Assembly: GCA_023443285.1 (NCBI GenBank)
Contig: JAEZVB010000031.1
Span: 1-26,948, forward strand
Origin: Bacillota bacterium
GTDB taxonomy: Bacteria > Bacillota > Negativicutes > Sporomusales > Sporomusaceae
DNA length: 26,948 bases
Direction: 5' to 3'
This document shows positions 5,979-14,254 of the stretch, one piece after another. Position numbers and translations under genes: made by a program. How positions within the stretch are numbered: position 1 is the stretch's first letter; the number at the start of each line of letters is the position of its first letter. The notes below the pieces were generated by a model. That model did not search any database and had not been told where the DNA came from. It saw only the letters and a list, made by a program, of their open reading frames with translations.

Positions 5979-8597
5979 CTACTTAATTTGTGATTGAAGC
6001 ATTTGCCGAGCGGTTTGGAGTGCTTCGGATAATTTTTCCGGTTGTTTGCCGCCAGCCTGTGCCATATCTGGTCGTCCGCCGCCGCCGCCGCCGGCTATCG
6101 CAGCAGTTTCTTTAATAATCTTGCCAGCATGAATACCTTTGGCGACACAATCAGCTGTAGCCATAGCAACAAAGTTAACTTTGTCAGCGCTAATAGCGCC
6201 AAGTACCACTACGCCAGACTGTAAACGATCACGAACCATATCGCAAGTTGCCCGTAAGTTTTCCATATCAGCCGCAACTACTTGGCCAATTACTACCTGA
6301 ACACCATTAATTACCGCGACGTTGGCCAAAAGTTCCTGTACTTCATTTTTAGCTAACTTGGAATGTAGAGTACTTACTTCTTTTTCAAGTTCACGGACAC
6401 GCCCGTTTAATATATCAATCCGGGCAGCGATTTCTTCAGGCCGGGTTTTTAATGCCACTGCAGCTTCTCTAATAAGCTCATTTTGCTGTTTTAAATACTC
6501 ATGGGCACCATAACCGGTAACAGCCTCAATCCGGCGCATACCAGCCCCAATACCGGCTTCACTGACGATTTTAAACAAACCAATTTCAGCTGTTGAGCCA
6601 ACATGAGTACCGCCACATAACTCTTTACTAAAACCATCAACAACAACGACGCGTACCTGGTCACCGTATTTCTCACCAAAGAGAGCCATTGCCCCCATTC
6701 CTTTGGCAACATCTTGCGTTGTTTCAATAATGGCTACCGGGGTATTACCTAAAATAACATCATTAACAATTTGCTCCGCTTCTGCTAATTGTTCAGCAGT
6801 TACAGGTGCAAAATGCGTAAAGTCAAAACGTAATCTGCTATTATCAACCGAAGAGCCGGCCTGATTAACATGTCCACCTAAAACTTGCTTTAAGGCGGCT
6901 TGTAATAGATGAGTAGCCGTATGATTACGGGCAATATGCTGACGCCTGGTTATATCAATAGACAATTGGACAATTTCACCGGTTTTTAGAGTGCCTTCAC
7001 TAACAAGGCCAAGCTGATAGATGGTGCCATCAGGCAATTTTTTTGTATTATTGATTTCGATTTTTCCTAGGGAACTGGCAATTGTCCCAGTGTCGCCTAT
7101 TTGTCCGCCACCTTCCGCATAGAAAGGTGTTACATCTAAAATCACAGCAATCTCATCGCCGTCAAAGGCTTCTTTAACTACATTACCATCTTTTAAAATT
7201 AAAACTACCTTGGCAGTTTCAGCTTGAGGGTCATAGCTAAGGGAATCAAGTACCACGCCGGATAAATCTGGAATAGCTACACTTTCTTCGCTATCTTGGC
7301 GTGCAGTACGGGCGCGGTCGCGTTGTTCGTCCATAGCTTGATCAAAACCTTGTTTATCTAAGGTCATGTTATGCTCACTTAAAATTTCTTCAGTGAGCTC
7401 CCAGGGGAACCCAAAAGTGTCATAAAGTTTAAACGCCTTTGCCCCATCAAGGGTGGTTTGTCCTGCCTGGGTAAGTTCGTCAATATGCTTGTTTAATAAT
7501 TCAATACCTTGTACTAAGGTAGTATGGAAACGTTCTTCTTCTAATTGAATTACTTTTTTTATATAGTCCTTTTTGTCAGTGATATCTGGAAAAGCCTGCG
7601 CAAAAATATTGGCAGCAATATCGACAATATCGGTTAAAAATGGCTTCTCAATTCCCATTAAACGACCGTGTCTAACTGCCCGCCGGAGAATACGGCGTAG
7701 AACATAACCGCGGCCTTCGTTTGACGGCAGTACACCGTCGCCTATCATAACAGTCATACTACGGCCATGGTCGGCAATTACTTTGAGTGAAACGTCGGTT
7801 TTGGCCGATTGTCCATAGGTAACTCCGGCTACTTTAGCGGCATATTCAATAATTGGGAATAATAAATCGGTTTCAAAATTGGAACGCTTGTTTTGCAAAA
7901 CAGAAGCAATGCGTTCAAGGCCGGCGCCGGTATCTATATTTTTCTTGGCAAGCGGGGTATAGTTTCCAGCCTCGTCCCGGTCAAATTGAGTGAATACCAG
8001 GTTCCAAATCTCTAAATACCGATCACAGTCACAGCCTACGGCACAATCAGGCTTGCCGCAACCGCGATCTTCACCTAAATCAATATGAATTTCTGAGCAT
8101 GGACCGCACGGCCCGGGTCCAATTTCCCAAAAATTCTCTTCCATTCTGATGATGCGACCAGCGGGTATTTTAATATCATTATGCCAAATGTCAAAAGCTT
8201 CATCATCGTCTGTATAGATAGTAATCCAGAGTTTATCTTTTGGTAATTCCAAATACTCCGTTAAAAACTCCCATGCCCAGGTAATAGCTTCTTTTTTGAA
8301 ATAATCGCCAAATGAAAAATTGCCCAGCATTTCAAAAAATGTATGGTGGCGAGCTGTTCGGCCGACATTTTCAATATCTCCTGTACGAACGCATTTTTGA
8401 CTAGTGGAAATACGAGGATGAGGTGGCTTCATTTTGCCGGTAAAAAAGGGTTTGAAGGGAGCCATACCTGCACCAATAAGTAGTAAAGTCGGATCATTTT
8501 CGGGAATAAGCGAATAACTTGTTTGGATTAGATGGTCTTTACTAGCAAAAAAATCCAGAAACATTTTTCGTAATTCGTTTCCGGTCAATTGTTTCAA
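5979..8597 (-). CDS. alaS: Alanyl-tRNA synthetase
   Basis: An 872-residue class II synthetase that charges tRNA-Ala. It has the aminoacylation core (RISTSQKCVRTGDIENVG begins motif 2; RGYVLRRILRRAVRHGR). The editing domain has the zinc ligands HTATHLL and ELCGGTHVG, and the C-terminal DHHA1 domain has the Gly-rich loop AIAGGGGGGRPDMAQAGG. Length is normal. I chose the TTG at 8597 because GGAG lies nine bases upstream and the protein then begins MKQLTGNELRKMFLDFF, the usual AlaS N-terminus. A second in-frame TTG at 8612 would place the ribosome site inside the gene. A consensus promoter lies at 8643-8672. I see no T-box leader in the roughly 40-base 5' region. A hairpin follows the stop. Confidence 0.97.
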   Translation of the reverse strand: MKQLTGNELRKMFLDFFASKDHLIQTSYSLIPENDPTLLLIGAGMAPFKPFFTGKMKPPHPRISTSQKCVRTGDIENVGRTARHHTFFEMLGNFSFGDYFKKEAITWAWEFLTEYLELPKDKLWITIYTDDDEAFDIWHNDIKIPAGRIIRMEENFWEIGPGPCGPCSEIHIDLGEDRGCGKPDCAVGCDCDRYLEIWNLVFTQFDRDEAGNYTPLAKKNIDTGAGLERIASVLQNKRSNFETDLLFPIIEYAAKVAGVTYGQSAKTDVSLKVIADHGRSMTVMIGDGVLPSNEGRGYVLRRILRRAVRHGRLMGIEKPFLTDIVDIAANIFAQAFPDITDKKDYIKKVIQLEEERFHTTLVQGIELLNKHIDELTQAGQTTLDGAKAFKLYDTFGFPWELTEEILSEHNMTLDKQGFDQAMDEQRDRARTARQDSEESVAIPDLSGVVLDSLSYDPQAETAKVVLILKDGNVVKEAFDGDEIAVILDVTPFYAEGGGQIGDTGTIASSLGKIEINNTKKLPDGTIYQLGLVSEGTLKTGEIVQLSIDITRRQHIARNHTATHLLQAALKQVLGGHVNQAGSSVDNSRLRFDFTHFAPVTAEQLAEAEQIVNDVILGNTPVAIIETTQDVAKGMGAMALFGEKYGDQVRVVVVDGFSKELCGGTHVGSTAEIGLFKIVSEAGIGAGMRRIEAVTGYGAHEYLKQQNELIREAAVALKTRPEEIAARIDILNGRVRELEKEVSTLHSKLAKNEVQELLANVAVINGVQVVIGQVVAADMENLRATCDMVRDRLQSGVVVLGAISADKVNFVAMATADCVAKGIHAGKIIKETAAIAGGGGGGRPDMAQAGGKQPEKLSEALQTARQMLQSQIK

Positions 8598-8642
8598 ACT
8601 GATCAGCTCCAATATATAAAATTAAACCATTATTCTGCTGGA

Positions 8643-8672
8643 ATTATACTACAATTTAAGATTTTGTGTCAA
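8643..8672 (-). promoter_or_regulatory. Consensus sigma-A promoter of alaS
   Basis: On the minus strand, a perfect TTGACA (8672-8667), an 18-base spacer and a perfect TATAAT (8648-8643). The predicted start is near 8636, giving a leader of about 40 bases, too short for a T-box. Confidence 0.82.
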
Positions 8673-8692
8673 TATTTGGTCAAAAGAGATAA

Positions 8693-9718
8693 TTATATTA
8701 ATAGTTTAATACTGTGTTTTACTATTACTTTTCCTACTGCCGCTACCGGTACACCTAATAGCATTCCAGCAACTCCAAATAACTCTCCGCCAGCAAACAA
8801 AAAGAAAATAACAGTAAGCGGGTGCAGACCTACATTCTCTCCTAAAATTTTCGGGCCAATAAGACTGCCCTCTAATTGGTGAATGACGAAAAATAGTAAA
8901 GCGATTTTTGCTGCAAGCAGCGGTGATTCCAAAAGACCCAGGGTTATCGCCGGCGCAGCGCCAATAAATGCGCCAAAGTATGGAATAATGTCAAGTAAAC
9001 CGGCGGTAATTCCTATTAATAAAGCAAATGGAACATTGAAAAAATATAAACCCGAACTGACCAACACACCGACAATTATGGCAACTGTAATTTGCCCTCT
9101 AATTACTCCGCTTAATACTTTATCGATGTCTTTAAGCGCTAAAGTAAACTCTAGTCTCAGACGACATGGTATTAGTAAAAGCAAGCCTTCTTTGATGGCT
9201 TGCCAGTCATGCAAAAAATAAAAGGCCAGTATTGGAGTGATGGCAAAACCAATGAAATGAGTAATAAGTCCCATAATGCTAGTAGCTACCTCACTGGCAA
9301 AGGATTGCCCCTCCTGTTGTATTGATAATATTGAATTATCAATAGCTACTCGAATCGAGTAAGGTAAAACTGAATTTTGGTAACGAGTTTGGATAAGATA
9401 GAATAATTCTTCGCCTTTCTCCAAAATAAGAGGTAATTCCTTAGCGAAGCTTTCCAAATCTCTAACAAAAATTGGGACAAGACGAGTTCCGCCAAAAATG
9501 ACAACAGTAAACAAAATTACATATAAAAACAGGATAGCAATAGTGCGGGGCATGCCTTTAGTTTCAAGGTAACAGACTGCGGGGTTAAGTAAATAGGCCA
9601 ATAATAAAGCAATAATGAACGGATATAATCCACTGCGGACAAGCCAGAAAAAATATACAGTTAAAAATAAAAAAATGCATATAACAATAAATCTAACATG
9701 TTTTTTAGTAAGCTGCAT
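8693..9718 (-). CDS. AI-2E family transporter-like membrane protein (YrrI position)
   Basis: A 341-residue integral membrane protein of the AI-2E/PF01594 (PerM-like) family. Hydrophobic segments are visible at about residues 8-45, 58-82, 145-170, and then several between 205 and 335, with a large soluble stretch (about 85-145) between. The family signature PILAFYFLHDW is present, as are LLDIIPYFGAFIGAAPA and EGSLIGPKILGENVGLHPL. Members export small molecules or ions; the substrate here is unknown. In Bacillus, yrrI, another AI-2E protein, lies just upstream of alaS, so this is the positional ortholog. AAGGAG precedes the ATG. A terminator sits 23 bases upstream and I see no promoter between, so expression may depend on read-through. 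A paralogue is at 22698-23750. Confidence 0.9.
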   Translation of the reverse strand: MQLTKKHVRFIVICIFLFLTVYFFWLVRSGLYPFIIALLLAYLLNPAVCYLETKGMPRTIAILFLYVILFTVVIFGGTRLVPIFVRDLESFAKELPLILEKGEELFYLIQTRYQNSVLPYSIRVAIDNSILSIQQEGQSFASEVATSIMGLITHFIGFAITPILAFYFLHDWQAIKEGLLLLIPCRLRLEFTLALKDIDKVLSGVIRGQITVAIIVGVLVSSGLYFFNVPFALLIGITAGLLDIIPYFGAFIGAAPAITLGLLESPLLAAKIALLFFVIHQLEGSLIGPKILGENVGLHPLTVIFFLFAGGELFGVAGMLLGVPVAAVGKVIVKHSIKLLI

Positions 9719-9740
9719 AGCTTCTCCTTTTAGTAATAAG

Positions 9741-9763
9741 AAAAAGGAGACCGACAGGTCTCC
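9741..9763 (-). terminator. Rho-independent terminator after the small membrane protein gene
   Basis: On the minus strand, a seven-base stem GGAGACC / GGTCTCC with a TGTC loop, then TTTTTC. It lies between the stop at 9777 and the AI-2E gene start at 9718. Confidence 0.82.
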
Positions 9764-9776
9764 CTATTACCTGACA

Positions 9777-9977
9777 CTAATCCAGCTTTTTCATCAACCG
9801 TTTACGTGCCCGGCGTGCGTTCCGCATTAAATCACGGGTAGTGTCGGCAACAGAGTCAGCACTACGTTCAAATAGCAGCTTCTTTTGTGGTTTTGCCATG
9901 GGACCTATGATGGCGCCGAGTGCTGTTCCCACAAGTCCACCAAAAACCAATCCTTGCCAAAACTTGCTGCGCATCAT
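9777..9977 (-). CDS. Small glycine-zipper membrane protein (YtxH-like)
   Basis: A 66-residue protein with one hydrophobic, glycine-zipper-like segment (about residues 7-27: GLVFGGLVGTALGAIIGPM) followed by a basic tail rich in Arg and Lys. The layout resembles short YtxH or gas-vesicle-like membrane proteins, but the match is by composition and not by a diagnostic motif. AAGGGGTGAT precedes the start and overlaps the stop of the zinc-ribbon gene, so the two are probably co-translated. The gene ends at a clear terminator. Function unknown. The first two codons are both ATG, so the start may be three bases later. Confidence 0.72.
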   Translation of the reverse strand: MMRSKFWQGLVFGGLVGTALGAIIGPMAKPQKKLLFERSADSVADTTRDLMRNARRARKRLMKKLD

Positions 9978-9978
9978 A

Positions 9979-10176
9979 TCACCCCTTTTGTACCTCTAAA
10001 TTAACAGTACCCTGCATCGTGTCATCATATAGAGTTAAAGTACCGTCAACTTCAACCTGATAAACTCTTAATTCCTGATTGCGTACCATAAACTCTATAC
10101 AACAATCCCAACAGTAGTACTGGTCGGCACCGACTTTACCTATGCCCCGTTGACCACATACAGGACAAGTTGTCAT
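9979..10176 (-). CDS. Small zinc-ribbon protein
   Basis: A 65-residue protein with a probable zinc ribbon: C4 and C7 (CPVCG), then C22, C25 and C26 (YYCWDCC). The remainder is a short beta-rich region (LRVYQVEVDGTLTLYDD). GAGGTG lies six bases before the ATG. It sits three bases after the PRC-barrel gene and overlaps the next gene, so the three small genes form one unit downstream of mnmA. I do not recognise a named family. A nucleic-acid or metal-binding role is inference from the cysteines. Confidence 0.75.
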   Translation of the reverse strand: MTTCPVCGQRGIGKVGADQYYCWDCCIEFMVRNQELRVYQVEVDGTLTLYDDTMQGTVNLEVQKG

Positions 10177-10179
10177 AAA

Positions 10180-10704
10180 CTACACCTCACACCTTTTGGA
10201 TTCAGGTATAAGAAGATTTGTCATAGAATCAGGAATGATTATTCTATCCTGACCAACAACTTGTGCTTGCGGCAGAGGCATAATTTTGCGGCCATACAAC
10301 AAATCGGTAATAAGACCGTCGGAAATTTCATAAGCCTTTATCTCACCAGTTGAATTATCATAAAGAGCATCAACCAATATACCAAAGCTTAAGCCTGTAT
10401 CTGTATAAATTTGCTTGTCCAGCAAATCACACAGATAATAGACAGTCCCTGGAAGCATAGCCGGTGTTAACTCGCGCACAGCATATGTGGTTCGAAGCAT
10501 TATGGCATCTCTGCCTAATCTAAATACATCTTCAAACAAAACGCCTTGCCCACTTGCAAACCAATTAGCACCAGCAAGAACAATGCCAAGAACTGACGCC
10601 TGCTCTAAGTCAAGAATTACTTCTTTTACCTCACCAATCTGCGCACCAGTACCGGTAATAAGTACCGGCAGGCCGAACAAATTACGCAGTTTTTGCATGA
10701 TCAT
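10180..10704 (-). CDS. PRC-barrel domain protein (YrrD-like)
   Basis: A 174-residue soluble protein with two PRC-barrel repeats. The first is at about residues 4-75 (LFGLPVLITGTGAQIGEVKEV...), the second at about residues 92-160 (LLDKQIYTDTGLSFGILVDALYD...GEIKAYEIS). PRC barrels occur in photosynthetic reaction centre H subunits and in RimM; the function of this standalone form is unknown. Bacillus yrrD, also a PRC-barrel protein, lies in the same neighbourhood between mnmA and alaS. GGAGG lies four bases before the ATG at 10704 and ten before a second in-frame ATG at 10698, so the exact start is uncertain by two residues. The gap of 112 bases to mnmA shows no strong terminator. Confidence 0.85.
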   Translation of the reverse strand: MIMQKLRNLFGLPVLITGTGAQIGEVKEVILDLEQASVLGIVLAGANWFASGQGVLFEDVFRLGRDAIMLRTTYAVRELTPAMLPGTVYYLCDLLDKQIYTDTGLSFGILVDALYDNSTGEIKAYEISDGLITDLLYGRKIMPLPQAQVVGQDRIIIPDSMTNLLIPESKRCEV

Positions 10705-10816
10705 TAGGCCTCCACAACAGATTGTAGTATTAGTATGACCACAAATGAGATTGTTTATAGCAAGTATTGTCCTATATGAAATTTAATAATTTTCGTATAA
10801 CGTTAGGGTGCTTTTG

Positions 10817-11911
10817 CTATTTTACCATTTTTCTAATAATTCCTCCCCCAACTACAATATCATCATGATAAAACACAACAGATTGTCCAGGGGTAATTGC
10901 CCGCTGTGGTGTAGAAAACTTTACATTGACTTGGCCATTACCAAGAGGGGTTACTATGGCCTGGGCACCAGGTGCGCTATAGCGAATCTTAGCTTCTACG
11001 GCAAGTGGCTCTTCCAGAGAATCAATGGCAATAAAATTGAGGTCACCGGCAATGAGCTCAGAGGAAAATACATCCTGATCTGAGCCCACAATTACTTCAT
11101 TTCGTTCGGCATCAAGCGATATAACATATAGGGGTTTGCCAATTGCTAAACCAAGACCTTTGCGTTGTCCCACAGTATAAAGCTGTACCCCTTGATGTTT
11201 GCCCAGAATATTGCCGGAAAGATCGACTATATTGCCCGGTTTTAATGATTCAGGAATGCGATTTTTTAAAAAGGCTTTATAATCATCATTAGGTACGAAA
11301 CATATCTCCTGACTATCAGGTTTATCGGCAACTGAAAGACCTAGATCTCTGGCCATTTTTCTGGTTTCGGTTTTGGCAAACTTACCTAAGGGCATCAAAA
11401 AATGCGTGAGCGTATGTTGATTTAGGTGGTATAAAGCATAGGATTGATCTTTAGTTAAATCAATCCCTTTGCGCAGAAGATAGCGCTTAGAGTTATTGTC
11501 ATACATAATTTGCGCATAATGGCCAGTTGCGACGTACTGCGCACCAAGTGCCAAAGCTTTTGACAGCAGGCCTTCAAATTTTACATAGCGATTACAGGCA
11601 ATACAGGGATTGGGTGTTCTGCCTGCAGAATATTCTGCCATGAAATAATTAACCACTGTATCTTGGAACATATCCCGGAAGTTAAGTACATAGTAGGGAA
11701 TGCCGAGTCTATTGGCAACCCGTCGGGCATCATCAATAGCTGATAACGAACAACACCCCCTGCTGTCAGGATCATCATTAGCCTGATCCTTTTCCCATAT
11801 TTGCATTGTTGCACCTATTACGTCATAGCCTTGATGAACAAGAAGGGCGGCAGTTAAAGAACTGTCCACCCCTCCGCTCATGGCTACAACCACTCTGGGT
11901 TTGTCAGCCAT
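10817..11911 (-). CDS. mnmA: tRNA-specific 2-thiouridylase MnmA
   Basis: A 364-residue tRNA sulfurtransferase that makes 2-thiouridine at U34 of tRNA-Lys, -Glu and -Gln. The N-terminal PP-loop is SGGVDSS (residues 12-18). The two catalytic cysteines are C103 (TPNPCIACN) and C204 (DSQEICFVPN). Other family marks are GLGLAIGKPLYV and the C-terminal GQSVVFY. AAAGGAAAGTGAT precedes the ATG. It begins six bases after nifU in the operon with nifS, whose desulfurase probably supplies the sulfur. In Bacillus the adjacent iscS (yrvO) serves MnmA directly. Length is normal. Confidence 0.97.
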   Translation of the reverse strand: MADKPRVVVAMSGGVDSSLTAALLVHQGYDVIGATMQIWEKDQANDDPDSRGCCSLSAIDDARRVANRLGIPYYVLNFRDMFQDTVVNYFMAEYSAGRTPNPCIACNRYVKFEGLLSKALALGAQYVATGHYAQIMYDNNSKRYLLRKGIDLTKDQSYALYHLNQHTLTHFLMPLGKFAKTETRKMARDLGLSVADKPDSQEICFVPNDDYKAFLKNRIPESLKPGNIVDLSGNILGKHQGVQLYTVGQRKGLGLAIGKPLYVISLDAERNEVIVGSDQDVFSSELIAGDLNFIAIDSLEEPLAVEAKIRYSAPGAQAIVTPLGNGQVNVKFSTPQRAITPGQSVVFYHDDIVVGGGIIRKMVK

Positions 11912-11917
11912 CTATGA

Positions 11918-12289
11918 TCACTTTCCTTTTTTTGCAATGTAGTCCTTAATTGCTTCATGCAGCGCATCGGCTGCCAGATTAGAACAGTGCATTTTTGCCG
12001 GCGGCAAACCACCCAAAGCTTCGGCTACTGCTTGATTGGAAATTTCCAGGGCTTCATCCAACGTTTTGCCTTTAACCATTTCAGTTACCATACTGCTCGT
12101 CGCAATGGCAGCACCACAGCCAAAGGTTTTAAACTTTACGTCTGTAATTATGTCATTTTCAACTTGTAGATAGATTCGCATAATATCGCCGCATTTGGCG
12201 TTACCCACTTCACCAATACCATTGGCATCTTTTATTTCGCCGACATTACGGGGATTGGAGAAATGATCCATAACTTTTTCATTATACAT
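11918..12289 (-). CDS. nifU: Iron-sulfur cluster scaffold protein, IscU/NifU N-domain type
   Basis: A 123-residue scaffold on which [2Fe-2S] and [4Fe-4S] clusters are assembled from sulfide delivered by NifS. The three ligand cysteines and the key Asp are present: C33 and D35 (AKCGD), C58 (FGCGAAIA) and C102 (KMHCSNLA). The protein starts MYNEKVMDHFSNPRNVG, the standard family opening, and has only the U-type domain, without the C-terminal Nfu domain of true nitrogen-fixation NifU. AGGAGAG precedes the ATG. It lies 30 bases after nifS and six before mnmA in an IscR-like regulator operon. Confidence 0.96.
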   Translation of the reverse strand: MYNEKVMDHFSNPRNVGEIKDANGIGEVGNAKCGDIMRIYLQVENDIITDVKFKTFGCGAAIATSSMVTEMVKGKTLDEALEISNQAVAEALGGLPPAKMHCSNLAADALHEAIKDYIAKKGK

Positions 12290-12319
12290 TATTATTCTCT
12301 CCTCTAATTAAATATTAAA

Positions 12320-13531
12320 TTAATGATGGTGATGACAACTGGAGCAAGGATTGGAAGGTTTGAATTCAGCAGCACTGCCATATAAAGGTGACATACTGCG
12401 CAGGCGTTCTACAATTTCCGGTACTACTTCTAAAAAGTAATCAACCTCTTCTTCTGTATTGCCGCGTCCTAGTGTAATGCGCAAGGAACCATGTGCTACC
12501 TCGTGGGTTAACCCCATAGCTAAAAGTACATGAGACGGATCGAGTGATCCTGATGTACAGGCTGAACCGCTGGAAGCAGCAATTCCTTTCATATCAAGAT
12601 TGAGGAGTAAGGATTCTCCTTCAATGAAAAGGAAACTAAAGTTGATATTGCCAGGCATTCTGGATTGTGGATGACCATTAAGCTTAACATGAGGAATTTT
12701 TTCTGTAATAGTAGTTATTATTTTATCGCGCAAGCTTTGGACATATTTGATTTTTCTCTCCATATCACGATTGGCGATTTCAGCAGCTTTTCCCAACCCA
12801 ACAATACCAGGCACGTTTTCGGTGCCTGCACGCAGGTTGCGTTCGTGACCGCCACCATGCTGGATTTCCTCAATTTTTACACCCCGACGGATATATTGGG
12901 CGCCAACGCCCTTACTCGCATGGAACTTGTGGCCAGACATGGTTAGTAAATCTATATTAAGTTCTTTGACATCAATCGGATAATTGCCGACAGCTTGCAC
13001 CGCATCGGTATGGAAATAAATGCCTTTATCCCGGGCGAGTTGTCCAATTTCTTTTATCGGCTGAATTGTCCCCACTTCATTGTTGGCAAACATAATGCTG
13101 ATTAGAATTGTTTTGTCGGTAATGGCATTTTTTAAGTCTTCCATGCGGATCATAGCATTTTCATCAACTGGCAAATAAGTAACGGTAAAACCTTGTTTCT
13201 CAAGATATTCGCAAGTGTGCAAAATGGCATGGTGCTCAATGGCTGTAGTTATTATATGATTGCCTTTCTTGCGGTTAGCATAAGCGATGCCCTTAAGTGC
13301 CAGGTTATCGCCCTCTGTGCCGCCACTAGTAAAGAATATCTCTTTGGGATCAGCATTAATCAAAGTAGCAACTTTCTCACGAGCCTCTTCTACTGCTTTG
13401 CGGGTTTCCCGCCCAAAAGAATGGACGCTGGAGGGATTACCGTATTTGTCGGTCATATATTCCAGCATCAGTTCGGCAACTTCTCGGTCAACTGGGGTAG
13501 TAGCCGAATGATCAAAATAAATGCGTTTCAT
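12320..13531 (-). CDS. nifS: Cysteine desulfurase NifS/IscS
   Basis: A 403-residue PLP enzyme that turns cysteine into alanine and an enzyme-bound persulfide for Fe-S assembly and tRNA thiolation. The PLP Lys is K202 (SGHKFHASKG), with H100 (AIEHHA) and D176 (HTDAVQ). The catalytic Cys is C325 (SSGSACTSGSLDPSHVL). I chose the ATG at 13531, two bases after the regulator's stop, because AAGGAGATGAG directly precedes it and the protein then begins MKRIYFDHSATTP, as in the family. An in-frame ATG at 13564 would add 11 residues inside the regulator gene. The C-terminus ends CSSCHHHH, an unusual Cys/His tail that may bind metal. Confidence 0.96.
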   Translation of the reverse strand: MKRIYFDHSATTPVDREVAELMLEYMTDKYGNPSSVHSFGRETRKAVEEAREKVATLINADPKEIFFTSGGTEGDNLALKGIAYANRKKGNHIITTAIEHHAILHTCEYLEKQGFTVTYLPVDENAMIRMEDLKNAITDKTILISIMFANNEVGTIQPIKEIGQLARDKGIYFHTDAVQAVGNYPIDVKELNIDLLTMSGHKFHASKGVGAQYIRRGVKIEEIQHGGGHERNLRAGTENVPGIVGLGKAAEIANRDMERKIKYVQSLRDKIITTITEKIPHVKLNGHPQSRMPGNINFSFLFIEGESLLLNLDMKGIAASSGSACTSGSLDPSHVLLAMGLTHEVAHGSLRITLGRGNTEEEVDYFLEVVPEIVERLRSMSPLYGSAAEFKPSNPCSSCHHHH

Positions 13532-13532
13532 G

Positions 13533-13973
13533 CTACTCATCTCCTTGTCTCTTTTCTTCCTCATCCTTGCATAAATCGGCGAGAGTAATTGAATCCAATA
13601 CTGAAGTGATACTATCTCTTACTTTTGCCCAGACACCGCGGGTTACACATATATCAACCCGTGAACAGAAAGTCCTGCTTGCATCATCAGCCAATAGGCA
13701 GTCTACCGGCGCAATCGGACCCTCCATAACTCGGATAATATCGCCAACTGAAATTTGGGCCGGGTCTTTCGTTAGTGCATATCCACCTTGGGCACCACGT
13801 ACGCTTTTAACGTAACCAGCCTTTCTTAGTGTACCCATTAATTGTTCGAGATAATGTTCTGATATTCCCTGACGTTGGGCAACACTCTTAAGAGAAATGG
13901 CACCTTGCCCGTAATGGAGCGCCAAATCATACATTGCCGCTACGCCATAGCGACCCTTCGTTGATAGTTTCAC
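13533..13973 (-). CDS. iscR: Rrf2 family regulator, IscR-like
   Basis: A 146-residue winged-helix repressor of the Rrf2 family (KLSTKGRYGVAAMYDLALHY at the N-terminus, VKSVRGAQGGYALTKDP in the wing, seen in two parts). Three cysteines, C92, C103 and C109, are in the place where IscR binds a [2Fe-2S] cluster, and E43 matches a residue used by E. coli IscR in promoter choice. Bacillus CymR occupies the same position but lacks this cysteine set, so an Fe-S-sensing IscR role is favoured here over cysteine control. Translation starts at GTG (13973) after GGGAGAG. It heads the nifS-nifU-mnmA operon behind a strong promoter with a dyad just downstream, so autoregulation is likely. Confidence 0.9.
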   Translation of the reverse strand: MKLSTKGRYGVAAMYDLALHYGQGAISLKSVAQRQGISEHYLEQLMGTLRKAGYVKSVRGAQGGYALTKDPAQISVGDIIRVMEGPIAPVDCLLADDASRTFCSRVDICVTRGVWAKVRDSITSVLDSITLADLCKDEEEKRQGDE

Positions 13974-14004
13974 AGCAATCTCTCCCGCTTCGGCTTTTCC
14001 TTTT

Positions 14005-14021
14005 CCGAGTATTATGATAGG
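14005..14021 (-). promoter_or_regulatory. Possible operator of the IscR-like regulator
   Basis: An imperfect 17-base dyad (CCGAGTATTATGATAGG on the plus strand, ends CC...GG, about 10 of 17 positions symmetric) lies about 8 to 24 bases downstream of the predicted transcript start of the iscR-like operon. The position would suit a repressor roadblock. Symmetry is weak and the call is inference. Confidence 0.3.
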
Positions 14022-14035
14022 TTTTATTAAAGTTA

Positions 14036-14064
14036 AATATATCAGAATTTAAAACTGTTGTCAA
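14036..14064 (-). promoter_or_regulatory. Sigma-A promoter of the iscR-nifS-nifU-mnmA operon
   Basis: On the minus strand, a perfect TTGACA (14064-14059), a 17-base spacer and TATATT (14041-14036), with a predicted start near 14029 and a leader of about 55 bases. Of the 281-base gene-free interval 13974-14254, this promoter, the possible operator and the divergent transporter promoter are what I can identify; the middle (about 14065-14193) is AT-rich with no recognised element. Confidence 0.78.
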
Positions 14065-14193
14065 AGGAGAATATGGTCTTTATTATTTCTTATTATTTAT
14101 CGTAATAGTAAGCATATTTGCGCTCTCAAACAGATAAATTATTCATTGATTATTCAATTATAAATCGCGAGTAAAATTAATTAATTTAACTAA

Positions 14194-14222
14194 TTGACAC
14201 TATATGGCAGGCTATGTTATTT
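14194..14222 (+). promoter_or_regulatory. Candidate promoter of the plus-strand transporter gene
   Basis: TTGACA at 14194-14199, a 17-base spacer and a poor TTATTT at 14217-14222. The -35 box is perfect, the -10 box weak, so it may need an activator. AT-rich inverted sequence (TTAATTAATTT region, 14177-14189) lies just upstream. Confidence 0.45.
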
Positions 14223-14254
14223 TTTAAACATATTAAATATATAGGAGGTTTTAT

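Noticed and set aside
6076..6093. GCC-type trinucleotide repeat
   Set aside because: It encodes the conserved glycine-rich loop of AlaRS and is not an expansion repeat.
8613..8692. Possible T-box leader upstream of alaS
   Set aside because: The leader is only about 40 bases and lacks the T-box sequence; a consensus promoter explains the gap.
13193..13588. A 131-codon plus-strand open frame
   Set aside because: It is antisense to nifS and has no ribosome site or domain; nifS is clearly the real gene.
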